29,245 nucleotides of DNA. Origin: Victivallaceae bacterium (GTDB taxonomy: Bacteria; Verrucomicrobiota; Lentisphaeria; Victivallales; Victivallaceae). The DNA is taken from assembly GCA_016292515.1 (NCBI GenBank), contig JAEDIJ010000026.1, positions 1 through 29,245 of the forward strand, given 5' to 3'. The notes under the pieces are model-generated. The model made no database searches. It was given only the letters and a program-made list of their open reading frames with translations, and was not told where the DNA came from. Within the stretch, counting starts at the first letter, position 1, and each line of letters begins with the position of its first letter. Positions 8,216 to 17,217 of this stretch are shown piece by piece. The position numbers and the translations under genes are program-made.

Positions 8216-9385
8216 CTATATGAAACAAATTCGGGAAATACACTGATCGAAACTTTCCTGTCCGCTCAAAATGTCGATCTCGATGCGCAAAAAGGCGATC
8301 GGCAGTTCGGCGTCGGTGATCTTCGGAATACGCACGGCGTCTTTTTCGGTCGTGATGATACGTTCGGCACCCTGCGCTTTGGCTTGGCGCATGAAATCGC
8401 GGATCTCTTTCTCGGTGTAGCGGTGGTGATCGGCGTAGTGGTCGCGCAACTTGATATCGGCACCGAAATTTTCCAGAAATTTCTCGAAACTTGCCGGATT
8501 GGCGATCGCCGAAAGCGCGGCGACTTTGGCGTTTTTGAGACTTTCCAGCGGAAACACTTCCCGCGTATCAAGATCGACGAGGTGTTTCGGCTTGTGACAG
8601 CACTCGATGATCTCCGCGCGGAGCGTATGACGGCGGATGAAGCGTTTCAGATGATTGATCTTGTGACTGCCGTCGCTTTTGGTCAGAAAAACGTAGTCGG
8701 CGCGGCGGATGTTTTTGATCGGCTCCCGCAACGTGCCGCGCGGCAGGACGTGTCCGTTGCCGAAAGGCGCCGTCGAATCGACGAGCGCGATGTTGATGTG
8801 CGGTTTGAGCATCAGATACTGGAACCCGTCGTCGAGAATGATCACGTCGGAGTGAAAATGATCGATCGCGTAAATGCCGGACTTGACCCGGTCTTTGTCG
8901 ACGACGACGGCGACGCCGGGCAAATTGGAGGCAAGCATATAAGGTTCGTCCCCCGCGACGGCGGAGTCGAGCAACAGATTTTTGCCGTCGGAAACCACCG
9001 TCGGCGGCTGCTCCTCGTATTTGCCGAAGCGGCGCGCCCATTTCTCGCGGAAAGTCGGTTTCCGGCGGCGGTAGCCGCGGCTCAACACCGCGACGCGTCG
9101 CCCCTTGGCGTTGAGCGAACGCGCAAAAACTTCGACGACAGGGGTCTTACCCGTGCCGCCGCAACTTAAATTGCCGATGCTGACGACGAGACAGCCGAGC
9201 GCGTGGTGCCGGATGATGCGCTTGTCGTACATCCAGTTGCGGAACTGGATCCCGGCACGGTAAAAACGCGAAGCGATGAACATAAGATCGACCAGCATTT
9301 TGTCATACCAGCGGTGCGCCGGATGAAACATCAGCCGCAGAAAATACTGTTCAAGGTCTTCCGCTTTGAATTTGAATGCGTGCAT
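8216..9385 (-). CDS. lpxK: Tetraacyldisaccharide 4'-kinase
   Basis: Adds the 4'-phosphate to the lipid A disaccharide at the inner face of the inner membrane. The family P-loop appears as GNLSCGGTGKTP (71-82), followed by RRVAVLSRGYRRR. DDGFQY, a hallmark of LpxK, and a late TEKDAVR motif are also present. The N-terminal ~60 residues are amphipathic and probably form the membrane anchor. Length 389 aa is slightly long for the family. The start lies six bases after the mraY stop with only a weak ribosome site, suggesting translational coupling. The gene implies an outer membrane with lipid A. No other lpx gene is in the window. Confidence 0.92.
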   Translation of the reverse strand: MHAFKFKAEDLEQYFLRLMFHPAHRWYDKMLVDLMFIASRFYRAGIQFRNWMYDKRIIRHHALGCLVVSIGNLSCGGTGKTPVVEVFARSLNAKGRRVAVLSRGYRRRKPTFREKWARRFGKYEEQPPTVVSDGKNLLLDSAVAGDEPYMLASNLPGVAVVVDKDRVKSGIYAIDHFHSDVIILDDGFQYLMLKPHINIALVDSTAPFGNGHVLPRGTLREPIKNIRRADYVFLTKSDGSHKINHLKRFIRRHTLRAEIIECCHKPKHLVDLDTREVFPLESLKNAKVAALSAIANPASFEKFLENFGADIKLRDHYADHHRYTEKEIRDFMRQAKAQGAERIITTEKDAVRIPKITDAELPIAFLRIEIDILSGQESFDQCISRICFI

Positions 9386-9391
9386 AGACTT

Positions 9392-10483
9392 CTATCGCAA
9401 TTTGAGCGTCGAGAGCGCAAGGAGCGCCAACACGCCGGCAATGATCCAGAAACGGATGACGATCTGGCTTTCCGTCCAGTTGAGCCGCTCGAAATGGTGG
9501 TGGATCGGCGTACAGAGGAAAACTCTTTTGCCGGTCAACCGGAAAGAGGTGACCTGGATCATCACCGAGACCGCCTCCATCACAAAGACTCCGCCGACGA
9601 CGACGAGCAATATCTCCTGCCGCGTCATCACCGCGAGCAGACCGATCGCGCCGCCGAGCGCGATGCTCCCCGTGTCGCCCATAAACATCGATGCCGGCTG
9701 GCAGTTGTGCCAGAGGAAACCGATACAGCTGCCGCAGATCGCCGAAGCGAAAACGACCGCCTCCTGCATCCCCGGCACATAGGGGATATTGAGGTATCCG
9801 GCAAAGACTTTATGCCCCATCAGATAAGCGAAGATCGCATAGGTGAATGTCGAAAAGATCGCGCATCCGGAAGCCAATCCGTCCTTGCCGTCGGTCAGAT
9901 TGACCGCGTGACTCGCGCCGACGATCGTCAGCAACGCCAGCAGCCAGCAGAAATACTTCCCGTCAAACGGTTCCTTGCAGAAAGGCACGTAAAACTTGTC
10001 GAGCATCACGCCGAGCGGCGAGCAGTAGCGCACGATGCACCATCCGGCGGCGGCGACGAGCACCGTCAGAAGAAACTTCACTTTGCCGGGCATTCCGTCG
10101 CGGTCGTGATGCGCCGTTTTGATGTAGTCGTCGAAAAAGCCGATCAGCGAAAAAAGCGCGGTGCAGCCGATGAAAACGGGAGCGATCACGCCGGAAATGT
10201 CCGTCCAGAAAATACTCGAAACGATCACCGCGCCGATCAGCAACAATCCCCCCATACAGGGCGTTTTGCTCTTGCGCTTATCGATGTATTCCTCGGGGAC
10301 CAGTCCGGCGAGGCGTTCGGCGGAAACCGTATTGAAGCGGCGCAAAAGCCGGGCAGTCACGCCGCCGAGCAGAAGAACGAGGAGAAAACTCGTGAGAAAC
10401 GCGCCGCCCGCGCGAAAAGTTACATAGTCAAACAAACGGAAAGGTCCGAAAACATCACTGAAGTTTGCCAGAAAGCAGAGCAT
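9392..10483 (-). CDS. mraY: Phospho-MurNAc-pentapeptide translocase
   Basis: Transfers phospho-MurNAc-pentapeptide to undecaprenyl phosphate, forming lipid I at the inner membrane. Family motifs seen: KSKTPCMGGL (71-80), FFDDY with the Mg-binding Asp pair (118-119), NLTDGKDGLA (195-204) and TPIHHHFE near the C-terminus. About ten hydrophobic segments are visible. I chose the ATG at 10483, five bases after GAGGG; the frame extends to a TTG at 10495 lying within that ribosome site. Length is 363 aa. It is first in the mraY-lpxK-galK group and sits apart from the usual mur/fts cluster, which is not visible here. Confidence 0.94.
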   Translation of the reverse strand: MLCFLANFSDVFGPFRLFDYVTFRAGGAFLTSFLLVLLLGGVTARLLRRFNTVSAERLAGLVPEEYIDKRKSKTPCMGGLLLIGAVIVSSIFWTDISGVIAPVFIGCTALFSLIGFFDDYIKTAHHDRDGMPGKVKFLLTVLVAAAGWCIVRYCSPLGVMLDKFYVPFCKEPFDGKYFCWLLALLTIVGASHAVNLTDGKDGLASGCAIFSTFTYAIFAYLMGHKVFAGYLNIPYVPGMQEAVVFASAICGSCIGFLWHNCQPASMFMGDTGSIALGGAIGLLAVMTRQEILLVVVGGVFVMEAVSVMIQVTSFRLTGKRVFLCTPIHHHFERLNWTESQIVIRFWIIAGVLALLALSTLKLR

Positions 10484-10510
10484 AATTTCCCTCAAAAATG
10501 CGTTTTCTTA

Positions 10511-10539
10511 AATATAACGCAAAGGGCTGGCTTTTTCCA
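10511..10539 (-). promoter_or_regulatory. Probable promoter of mraY-lpxK-galK
   Basis: Minus-strand TATATT (10511-10516) stands 17 bases from TGGAAA (10534-10539). The -10 is good and the -35 is weak. It would start the transcript about 20 bases before the mraY ATG. It lies in the 129-base gap after glgB, which otherwise holds only a short AT-rich hairpin (10553-10559 with 10564-10570). Confidence 0.5.
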
Positions 10540-10612
10540 GAAAATTCCGAGGAAAAATCAGAGGATTTTTACGATGCCGCAAGATCCGCTTTTTCCGCCG
10601 TGCGGAGACCCG

Positions 10613-12622
10613 TTATTTTTCGCGTTTCAAAACGAGCGCGGAGCGGCAGGGCAGATAGATTTTGAGAAATTCTCCCTGCTCCCTTTCCTCCGGAGTCCAG
10701 ACGAAATCTTTTTCGTGGCGCGCAAAGCCGTCGAATTCCGCGAAATCGCTGTCGAGCACCAGACGGTACTTGCCCGGCATCACCTCAAATTCATAATCGG
10801 GATAGGAGGCACAGCAATTGAAGTTGAAGCAGAACCAGTAACCGTTGCGCTCAAAGATGATGACTTTATAATTTTCATCCACCTTGATCGTCTGCACCCG
10901 GCTCTGATAAAATCCGGGGGCGTTGGCGATTTCCAGCATCGCACGGTCGAAGTCGCCGAGCGCCTTGTAATGCAAGGCGGGATCGTCCGCCAAATGCCAC
11001 AATCTCCTCGCGTGGTGATACGACCAGTTGTTGCCCTCGCGCGGGAAGTCGATCCATTCGGGATGCCCGAATTCGTTGCCCATAAAATTGAGATAACCGT
11101 ATCCGGCGGCGGCGCAGGTCGCGAGGCGGATCATTTTGTGGAGCGCGAGCGCGCGGTCGATCGCGCCGTTATGCGACATTTTATCCATCGCGTCGTACAT
11201 CGCCGCATCCGCGAGCGTGAACATCGCCGTCTTGCCGCCGACGATCGCCTGATCGTGGCACTCGACGTAACTCACCGATTTTTCATCGCGGCGGCGGTTC
11301 AGCAATTCGCCGCAGAGGTAAAACATATTCCAGTTTTCGTCGGGGATGTCGAAAAGTTTGAACCACATATCGGTGACGCCCATCGCCATCCGGTAATCGA
11401 AGCCGATACCGCCCTCCGCCGCCGGCGCGGCAAGCCCCGGCATCCCGCTGACGTCCTCGGCGATGGTCACCGCATCGGGACGGACGCTGTGGATCACCTC
11501 GTTGGCGAGCGCGAGATAAGTGATCGCGTCGGGATCGACGTCGCCGTTGAAATAGTCGTCGTAACTGCAAAACGCCTTGCCGAGTCCGTGATGCAGATAC
11601 ATCATACTCGTCACGCCGTCGAAACGGAAACCGTCGAGGTGGTATTCATCAAGGTAGAAACGGCAGTTGGAAAGGAGGAAATGCAGCACTTCCGGCTTGC
11701 CGTAATCGAAACAGAGCGAATCCCAGTTGCGGTGCTCGCCGCGTTCGCCCTGATGGAAGTAGGCGTAACTCGTCCCGTCGATGCGGGCGATGCCTTCGAC
11801 CTCGTTTTTGACCGCGTGCGAGTGGACGAGATCGATGATGACGCGCAGACCGAGCCCGTGCGCCGCGTCGACAAGTTCCTTGAATTCGTCGGGCGTGCCG
11901 AAGCGGCTCGCCACCGCGAAGAAATTGGCGACGTGATATCCGAAACTCCCGTAATAGGGATGCCCCATGATCGCCATCAGCTGAATGGTGTTGTACCCGG
12001 CTTTGGCGACGCGCGGCAGAACGTTTTCCCGGAATTCGTTGAATGTGCCGACGCGCGGTTCCTCCGTCGCCATACCGACGTGCGCCTCATAGATCAGTGC
12101 CGCATCGGGGCGCGCGGGGGAGTTATTTTGCCACGCATAGGCTTTTTCCGGCTGCCAGACGACGGCGGAAAAAAGTCCGGAAAATTTATCCTGCACCACA
12201 TAGCGCGCATAAGCGGGGATGCGGTCGCCTCCGCCGCCCGGCCACGCGACGTACATCAGATAATGGGAGCCGTGGACGAGTTTTTCCGCCGGGAGCGTCA
12301 ATTCCCAGACGCCGCCGGAAAGTTTTTTGAGCGCGTTTTCCGGCAGTTTTTCCCAATTGGAAAAGTCGCCGTAGAGCGTCACGCTCGACGCAAAGGGCGC
12401 CCATTCACGGAAAACCCAGTGGTCTTTTTCAAAGTGAAGCCCGAAATACTCGTGCCCCGATGCGAAATCCGCCAGCGGCATTTTGCCGCCGGTGAGTTTC
12501 TGCCGCATCGCGTCAAGCGCGTTTTTGCGTGCTTCGAGGATCGGCAGATAATTGGCAAGATAGGGATCGCTCCCGAATTTCTCGGGCGCGTTGGCACATC
12601 TTTTCCAGTTGCCGGGGATCAT
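10613..12622 (-). CDS. glgB: Glycogen branching enzyme, eukaryote-like GH13_8 type
   Basis: Cuts alpha-1,4 chains and rejoins them as alpha-1,6 branches. A CBM48 domain (~60-160, with WVFREWAPFASSVTLYGDFSNW) precedes a GH13 barrel. The nucleophile is Asp335 (GFRFDG), the acid/base Glu389 (IAEDVSG) and the third acid Asp457 (ECHDQ). The stretch YNTIQLMAIMGHPYYGSFGYHV and the overall 669-aa form are of the GBE1/SBE kind (GH13_8) rather than the commoner bacterial GH13_9 type. The ATG overlaps the glgA stop by four bases (ATGA), indicating translational coupling. It is last of the glycogen genes in this run. Confidence 0.92.
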   Translation of the reverse strand: MIPGNWKRCANAPEKFGSDPYLANYLPILEARKNALDAMRQKLTGGKMPLADFASGHEYFGLHFEKDHWVFREWAPFASSVTLYGDFSNWEKLPENALKKLSGGVWELTLPAEKLVHGSHYLMYVAWPGGGGDRIPAYARYVVQDKFSGLFSAVVWQPEKAYAWQNNSPARPDAALIYEAHVGMATEEPRVGTFNEFRENVLPRVAKAGYNTIQLMAIMGHPYYGSFGYHVANFFAVASRFGTPDEFKELVDAAHGLGLRVIIDLVHSHAVKNEVEGIARIDGTSYAYFHQGERGEHRNWDSLCFDYGKPEVLHFLLSNCRFYLDEYHLDGFRFDGVTSMMYLHHGLGKAFCSYDDYFNGDVDPDAITYLALANEVIHSVRPDAVTIAEDVSGMPGLAAPAAEGGIGFDYRMAMGVTDMWFKLFDIPDENWNMFYLCGELLNRRRDEKSVSYVECHDQAIVGGKTAMFTLADAAMYDAMDKMSHNGAIDRALALHKMIRLATCAAAGYGYLNFMGNEFGHPEWIDFPREGNNWSYHHARRLWHLADDPALHYKALGDFDRAMLEIANAPGFYQSRVQTIKVDENYKVIIFERNGYWFCFNFNCCASYPDYEFEVMPGKYRLVLDSDFAEFDGFARHEKDFVWTPEEREQGEFLKIYLPCRSALVLKREK

Positions 12623-14175
12623 ATCCGACCTGCGCCGTCAAAGGGATCGACGATCAGCGGACGCTCCAACATCGACTCGTAGATGTCGATGTAGTGCTGG
12701 GCGGTCACGTCGTAATTGAAGCGCGCTTTTGCCTCTTTCATCACCCGTCCGACCACGGTATCGCGGAAAGCTTCCGGCTTGGAGAAGAAACGCATCGCCG
12801 AATCGATGCCCCATTTCAAGCCGCCGTCGTCGTAGTTGGCAAAGAGGAAGCCGTTGCCGTGCGTCCCGTCCTCGCTCAACTCCTCGACGCTGTCGTGCAA
12901 GCCGCCGGTATCGCGCGCCACCGGCAGACTGCCGTAATACTGGCAGGTCATCTGCGGCAGACCGCAAGGCTCAAACCGCGACGGCATCAAAACGAAATCC
13001 GACGCCGCAAAGGCGAGGCGCGACAGACTTTCCTCAAATCCGCAGACCGTCACGCGGTCGTAGAAGTTGTGGAATTTGACGATGTTGCGGAAAATTTCCT
13101 GATAACTGCCGTCTGCAACGATCGCGATTTGAAGTTTCTGATCGTAGTACTTATGCACCACGTCGTAGAGGATGTCCGACAAAAGCGAACACCCCTTCTG
13201 GATCGGATCGAGCCGGTGCGGCCAGAAAAAGATCGGCGCGTGCTGATCGACCATCAAGCCGGTGCGCTCCTGAAACGCGATCTTGTTGACCTGCTTGGCG
13301 AGGCGGTGATTTTCCGCATTGTACTTCATTTCCAGGAAATTGTCGATCTCGGGATCGCAGGCGGGATCGGGGCTGTTGAGGATGCCGCAGGCGCAACCGG
13401 CATTGTATTTGCCGATGATCTCGCTGCGGATGCCCTGCGGCACGAAATCGTGGTAACCCTGCACCATTTCCGTCAGGAAGGTGGGGCTGACCGTGTTGAT
13501 GAAGTGCGCGGCAAAGATACCGCTCGCCATCATATCGACGGCGTTGTCGTTGCGGCTCTCCTCGTAATTGTAGGGAGGACGCGAAAAGTAAAGGTGATTC
13601 CAGAACGCCGCGGCGTCGATGCCGCGGTCTTCGATCTGCGCCAGCGTCGTGCGCTGGGTGTGAATGTTGTGCACCGTAAACAGACAGGGGATCCCCATCC
13701 GCCGCGCGGCGGCGGGGATCAGCCCCGTCATCCAGTCGTTGCAGTGGATCAGATCGGGTTTGACGATCGGGATGATGTTGTTGATGACTTCGCGCTGAAA
13801 GGCGAGTGCCTGACGCAGACAGTCGTCATTATATCCGCTGTAAACGGAATCCCGGTAGTAGAAAATGCGGTCTTCCGCCAGATGGATGCGCGAATTGTGC
13901 AGACTGCTCATAAAAACGCGCAACTCGTTGCTGATCAGCTGACCGACATCGATATGGAACATCTTGCGGTAGTGCGGCAACGCCACGTGGACGTCCGCAC
14001 CGGCGCGGTAAAGCGCGGAAACGAGCGATGCCGAAACATCCGCCATACCTCCCGCTTTGGCGTGGAGATAATGCGCCATATTGCCCATACCGTCGGGCAA
14101 ATAAGTGATTTCCGGCGTCACCACGAGTACCCGCGGCGACGAACTCCGTCTCGAACTTCTGCTTTTCCGCTCCAT
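12619..14175 (-). CDS. glgA: Glycogen synthase (GT5)
   Basis: Extends alpha-1,4-glucan from an NDP-glucose donor. The donor-site loop KTGGL appears as KAGGMADV (40-47). Glu402 lies in PSRFEPCGLPQM, the GT-B family E-x7-E region. VVTPEI at the N-terminus and IHCNDWMTGLIP further in are also typical. The KAGG motif is reached only after a short insert rich in Gly/Met/His, and the first ~14 residues are basic and serine-rich. The 518-aa length is slightly above the bacterial average. AAGGAAGGG lies about five bases before the ATG. The preceding glgP stops 26 bases upstream. Donor preference (ADP- or UDP-glucose) is not evident; no glgC is in the window. Confidence 0.92.
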   Translation of the reverse strand: MERKSRSSRRSSSPRVLVVTPEITYLPDGMGNMAHYLHAKAGGMADVSASLVSALYRAGADVHVALPHYRKMFHIDVGQLISNELRVFMSSLHNSRIHLAEDRIFYYRDSVYSGYNDDCLRQALAFQREVINNIIPIVKPDLIHCNDWMTGLIPAAARRMGIPCLFTVHNIHTQRTTLAQIEDRGIDAAAFWNHLYFSRPPYNYEESRNDNAVDMMASGIFAAHFINTVSPTFLTEMVQGYHDFVPQGIRSEIIGKYNAGCACGILNSPDPACDPEIDNFLEMKYNAENHRLAKQVNKIAFQERTGLMVDQHAPIFFWPHRLDPIQKGCSLLSDILYDVVHKYYDQKLQIAIVADGSYQEIFRNIVKFHNFYDRVTVCGFEESLSRLAFAASDFVLMPSRFEPCGLPQMTCQYYGSLPVARDTGGLHDSVEELSEDGTHGNGFLFANYDDGGLKWGIDSAMRFFSKPEAFRDTVVGRVMKEAKARFNYDVTAQHYIDIYESMLERPLIVDPFDGAGRI

Positions 14176-14201
14176 ATCAACCCTTCCTTACTGCTTATTG
14201 T

Positions 14202-16742
14202 TTACAGAGGCTTGCACATAAAACCCGGCACGCTGTTGTCCCAGTCCGTACCCGCCGCCTTGACCCGGGCGGTGACGCCGAAGCGTCCGGAAATGGCGCA
14301 TTTGATTTTCGTGCCGTAGAGATAATGACCGTTGCCGAGCTCCTTGAGCATTTTCATCGGAATGGACAAACTCTCGATGATCTCGTTGTGCGCGTCGACC
14401 CGACCGCAGTAGGCGTCGACCTCGACGTTTTCCGGTTGCAGATCGCCGAGCGAAACGCGCACTTGAATTTCAAAACTGTCGCCGACGTGCAAGTCGCTGA
14501 GGTCGTCGAGCACTTCGGGGTCGTCGATCGCGACGCGGCGGTCGTCGAAGAAGTTTTTCTTGAGAGCGACCTTGTCCGTCGTCAGTTTTTTCGCAAAGGC
14601 GGCTCCGTCCTTGACGAGTTCCTGATACGCCTGACCGGCGTTGCGGTAGAACTCGCGGTCGTAATCCTCCACCATACGGGTGCTGGAAAAGTGGCACAAG
14701 CCGGTGATGATCGATTCGCGCATCATCTCGATCCAGCGGATCGGCAAATCGCCGCTCGCGCGTTCGTAGAAACGCGGAATGATCTCGTTTTCAAGCAGAT
14801 TGAAAAGTTGCAGCGATTCGTAGATGTCGCGGTCTTCGTCGTTGACGTAGTCTTCGCTGCTGCCGACCGCCCAGCCGTTGTTGCCGTTCCACGCTTCCGC
14901 CCACCAGCCGTCGAGAATACTGCAATTGATGACGCCGTTGACCGCCGCTTTCATACCGCTGGTGCCGCTGGCTTCCTGCGGACGGCGCGGGGTGTTGAGC
15001 CACACGTCGACGCCCTGAACGAGCGAACGAGCCATACCGATATCGTAATTTTCCAGGAAAATGAGTTTATCCTGCACTTTTTCGCGCTGGGCGAACTGGA
15101 TCAATTCCTGAATGAGGTGTTTGCCCGGCTCGTCGGCGGGGTGCGCCTTGCCGGCAAAAACGAACTGGATCGGGCGCTCGGTGTTGCGCAAAAGAGCGAG
15201 CAGACGCTTCTCGTCGCGCAACAGCAGCGTACCGCGCTTGTAAGTCGCGAAGCGGCGGGCGAAACCGATCGTCAAAACGTCGGGACGCAAGCCGGAACGC
15301 CGGGTTTCCGCGCCGTCGATGACATACGCGTAATTGGATTCCGACCAGCGGCGGACGCGGCGGATCAGAGCCTGACGGCAGAGTTCGTGCGTCGCCCACA
15401 GCGTTTCGTCGGGAATGCGCGCCAAAGTTTCACGCACCTGCTGTTCTTTGGGATTGCCCGCCCAATTCGAGCAGAGATACTGGTCGAAAAGTTCCCAGTG
15501 GCGCGCCGAGATCCACGACGCGACGTGCACGCCGTTGGTGATGTGGCGGATCGGAATTTCGCCGATCGAGCGGTCGGGCCACAGATGTTTCCACATCTCG
15601 CGGGCGACTTCGCCGTGAAGTTTGCTCACGCCGTTGCAGTAGTTCGCCGCCATCCGCAGACCGAAAACCGTCATCGAGATCTCGCCGGAGCGACCGCGGT
15701 CGCAGATCGGGATGCCCCAGTCGATGACGCGGTTGATGTCGAATTTCGCCTCGGCGGCGAAACGCGAGAGGTAAGGACGCACGAGATTGATGTCAAAGAC
15801 CTCGTTGCCGGCGGGCACGGGGGTGTGCGTCGTGAAGACGTTGGAACGCCAGACGATCTCCAACGCGACGTTGGGATCGTAGCCGCAATCGTTGACCAAA
15901 TGGGCGATACGCGCCAGCGACAAAAAGCCCGCGTGGCCCTCATTCATATGGCAGACGGCGGGATCGCAACCGAGCGCGAGCAACGCCTTGACGCCGCCGA
16001 TGCCGAGCAGAAGTTCCTGATGCAGACGCATTTTTTTGTCGCCGCCGTAAAGCCGCCACGAAACGCTGCGCAGATCCTGCGGATTCTGCGGGACTTCGGT
16101 GTCGAGCAGCACCAGCGGGATGTTGCCGACTTTGAGGATCCAGACCGCCGCAAAAAGTTCGCGGTCGACGAGCGGGATCGAAATGATGATCTCCTTGCCC
16201 TCTTTGTCGAGCGCGCGGACGATCGGCAAGTCCTGAATTTCGGCGATCGGGTAACGTTCGGTCTGCCAGCCGGTGCGGTCGAGCACCTGACGGAAGTAAC
16301 CTTCGCGGTAGAGCAACCCGACGGCGACGAGCGGCAGCTTGAGATCGCTCGCGGCTTTGAGGTGGTCGCCGGCGAGCACGCCGAGACCGCCCGAAAAGAT
16401 GCGGATGCTTTCGTGGATGCCGAATTCCAGAGAGAAATACGCGATCGAACGTTTCGCCACGTCGAGCACGCCCGCCGTTTCCCGCGTGAAATCGCTCTTG
16501 ACCGCATTCAACTGCGAAACGTAAAGAGCGTCGTGCGCGAGTTCTTCCAGACGCGCCTGCGGCACCTTGCGGAGAAACTCCTTGGCGGCACCGGAAAGTT
16601 GACGCCAGAGTGCCGGATCGATGCGGACAAAGAGGTCGATGGCGTTTTTATTCCAGCACCACCAGATGTTGTCCGCAAGTGTTTCGAGAAATTTGATCTC
16701 CGCGGGGATCCGCGGCGAGACGTTGTAAAGATGCAAACCCAT
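14202..16742 (-). CDS. glgP: Alpha-glucan phosphorylase (GT35), short N-terminal-domain type
   Basis: Releases glucose 1-phosphate from alpha-1,4-glucan. The pyridoxal-phosphate lysine is Lys598 in EASGTSGMKAAVNG. The N-terminus (LADNIWWCWNKNAIDLF) and the substrate-region motif NEGHAGFLSLARI match the group of phosphorylases that carry a DUF3417 domain, as in Thermotoga and archaea, rather than the E. coli MalP/GlgP group. The frame opens at a TTG (16760). I chose the ATG at 16742, eight bases after GAGG; the ATG at 16748 touches that site. Length is 846 aa. It follows the CBM48 gene after a structured 102-base gap and precedes glgA. Confidence 0.93.
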   Translation of the reverse strand: MGLHLYNVSPRIPAEIKFLETLADNIWWCWNKNAIDLFVRIDPALWRQLSGAAKEFLRKVPQARLEELAHDALYVSQLNAVKSDFTRETAGVLDVAKRSIAYFSLEFGIHESIRIFSGGLGVLAGDHLKAASDLKLPLVAVGLLYREGYFRQVLDRTGWQTERYPIAEIQDLPIVRALDKEGKEIIISIPLVDRELFAAVWILKVGNIPLVLLDTEVPQNPQDLRSVSWRLYGGDKKMRLHQELLLGIGGVKALLALGCDPAVCHMNEGHAGFLSLARIAHLVNDCGYDPNVALEIVWRSNVFTTHTPVPAGNEVFDINLVRPYLSRFAAEAKFDINRVIDWGIPICDRGRSGEISMTVFGLRMAANYCNGVSKLHGEVAREMWKHLWPDRSIGEIPIRHITNGVHVASWISARHWELFDQYLCSNWAGNPKEQQVRETLARIPDETLWATHELCRQALIRRVRRWSESNYAYVIDGAETRRSGLRPDVLTIGFARRFATYKRGTLLLRDEKRLLALLRNTERPIQFVFAGKAHPADEPGKHLIQELIQFAQREKVQDKLIFLENYDIGMARSLVQGVDVWLNTPRRPQEASGTSGMKAAVNGVINCSILDGWWAEAWNGNNGWAVGSSEDYVNDEDRDIYESLQLFNLLENEIIPRFYERASGDLPIRWIEMMRESIITGLCHFSSTRMVEDYDREFYRNAGQAYQELVKDGAAFAKKLTTDKVALKKNFFDDRRVAIDDPEVLDDLSDLHVGDSFEIQVRVSLGDLQPENVEVDAYCGRVDAHNEIIESLSIPMKMLKELGNGHYLYGTKIKCAISGRFGVTARVKAAGTDWDNSVPGFMCKPL

Positions 16743-16782
16743 TTTCATTTCCTCGGGCAATCATACGGAGTGCCCGCTTCCG

Positions 16783-16825
16783 GCGCGGACTTCCGGCACC
16801 GGATTGTGCCGGAGTTTTCCCGCGC
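16783..16825 (-). other. Nested hairpin between the CBM48 gene and glgP
   Basis: An 8-bp stem, TCCGGCAC (16792-16799) with GTGCCGGA (16806-16813), sits inside an outer stem, GCGCGG (16783-16788) with CCGCGC (16820-16825). No U-run follows, so it is unlikely to be a terminator. An mRNA-stabilising or processing element between cotranscribed genes is the best guess. Confidence 0.55.
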
Positions 16826-16844
16826 TAATGCTACAAAACCAGAA

Positions 16845-17177
16845 CTACTTTTCTTCGACGACCAAAACGTTGTTGCAGGAGCCGAATTCGTTGGGGGCGA
16901 GATTCGGATTGTCCGCATCGAGCCGCCACTGACCGTCGACCACCAGTTTGTACTGGTAGCTGCCGGGAGCAAGACGCAACTGGCAACGGTAGACGCCGTC
17001 GCCGTTTTTGTCGGTCATTTTCTTTTCCGGCTGCCAGTTATTGAAACTGCCGGCGATGCAGACGGTGCGACCGACCTGTTCATTGACGACGAGGTTGATG
17101 CAACGTTTGGTGTCTTTTGCCGCGGCGGTCGCGGCGGTCGCTTTGCGGGCGACCCGTTTCAGATTTTTTCCAGCCAT
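16845..17177 (-). CDS. Free-standing CBM48 (glycogen-binding) protein
   Basis: A 110-aa protein that is essentially one CBM48/AMPK-beta-like starch-binding domain with no catalytic partner. After a basic Ala/Lys-rich N-terminus (1-~25) comes CIAGSFNNWQPEK and GVYRCQLRLAPGSYQYKLVVDG, the family core with tryptophans expected to contact glucan. AAGGAG lies eight bases before the ATG and no signal peptide is present, so it acts in the cytoplasm. It is placed 40 bases after the oxidoreductase gene and just before glgP-glgA-glgB. A role as glycogen-binding scaffold or regulator of those enzymes is inference from position and domain; the basic tail might bind protein or nucleic acid. Confidence 0.85.
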   Translation of the reverse strand: MAGKNLKRVARKATAATAAAKDTKRCINLVVNEQVGRTVCIAGSFNNWQPEKKMTDKNGDGVYRCQLRLAPGSYQYKLVVDGQWRLDADNPNLAPNEFGSCNNVLVVEEK

Positions 17178-17217
17178 AACGATTTCTCCTTAGCGTATTT
17201 TTGATTACTGCTGAAAT

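Noticed and set aside
9203..12682. Very long plus-strand open frame (1159 codons) antisense to mraY and glgB
   Set aside because: It mirrors two well-recognised genes, has no ribosome site or known motif, and is rich in Arg/His/Asp as expected for the antisense of GC-biased codons.
14325..17204. Plus-strand frame of 959 codons antisense to glgP
   Set aside because: Shadow of glgP and the CBM48 gene; no domain and low-complexity antisense composition.
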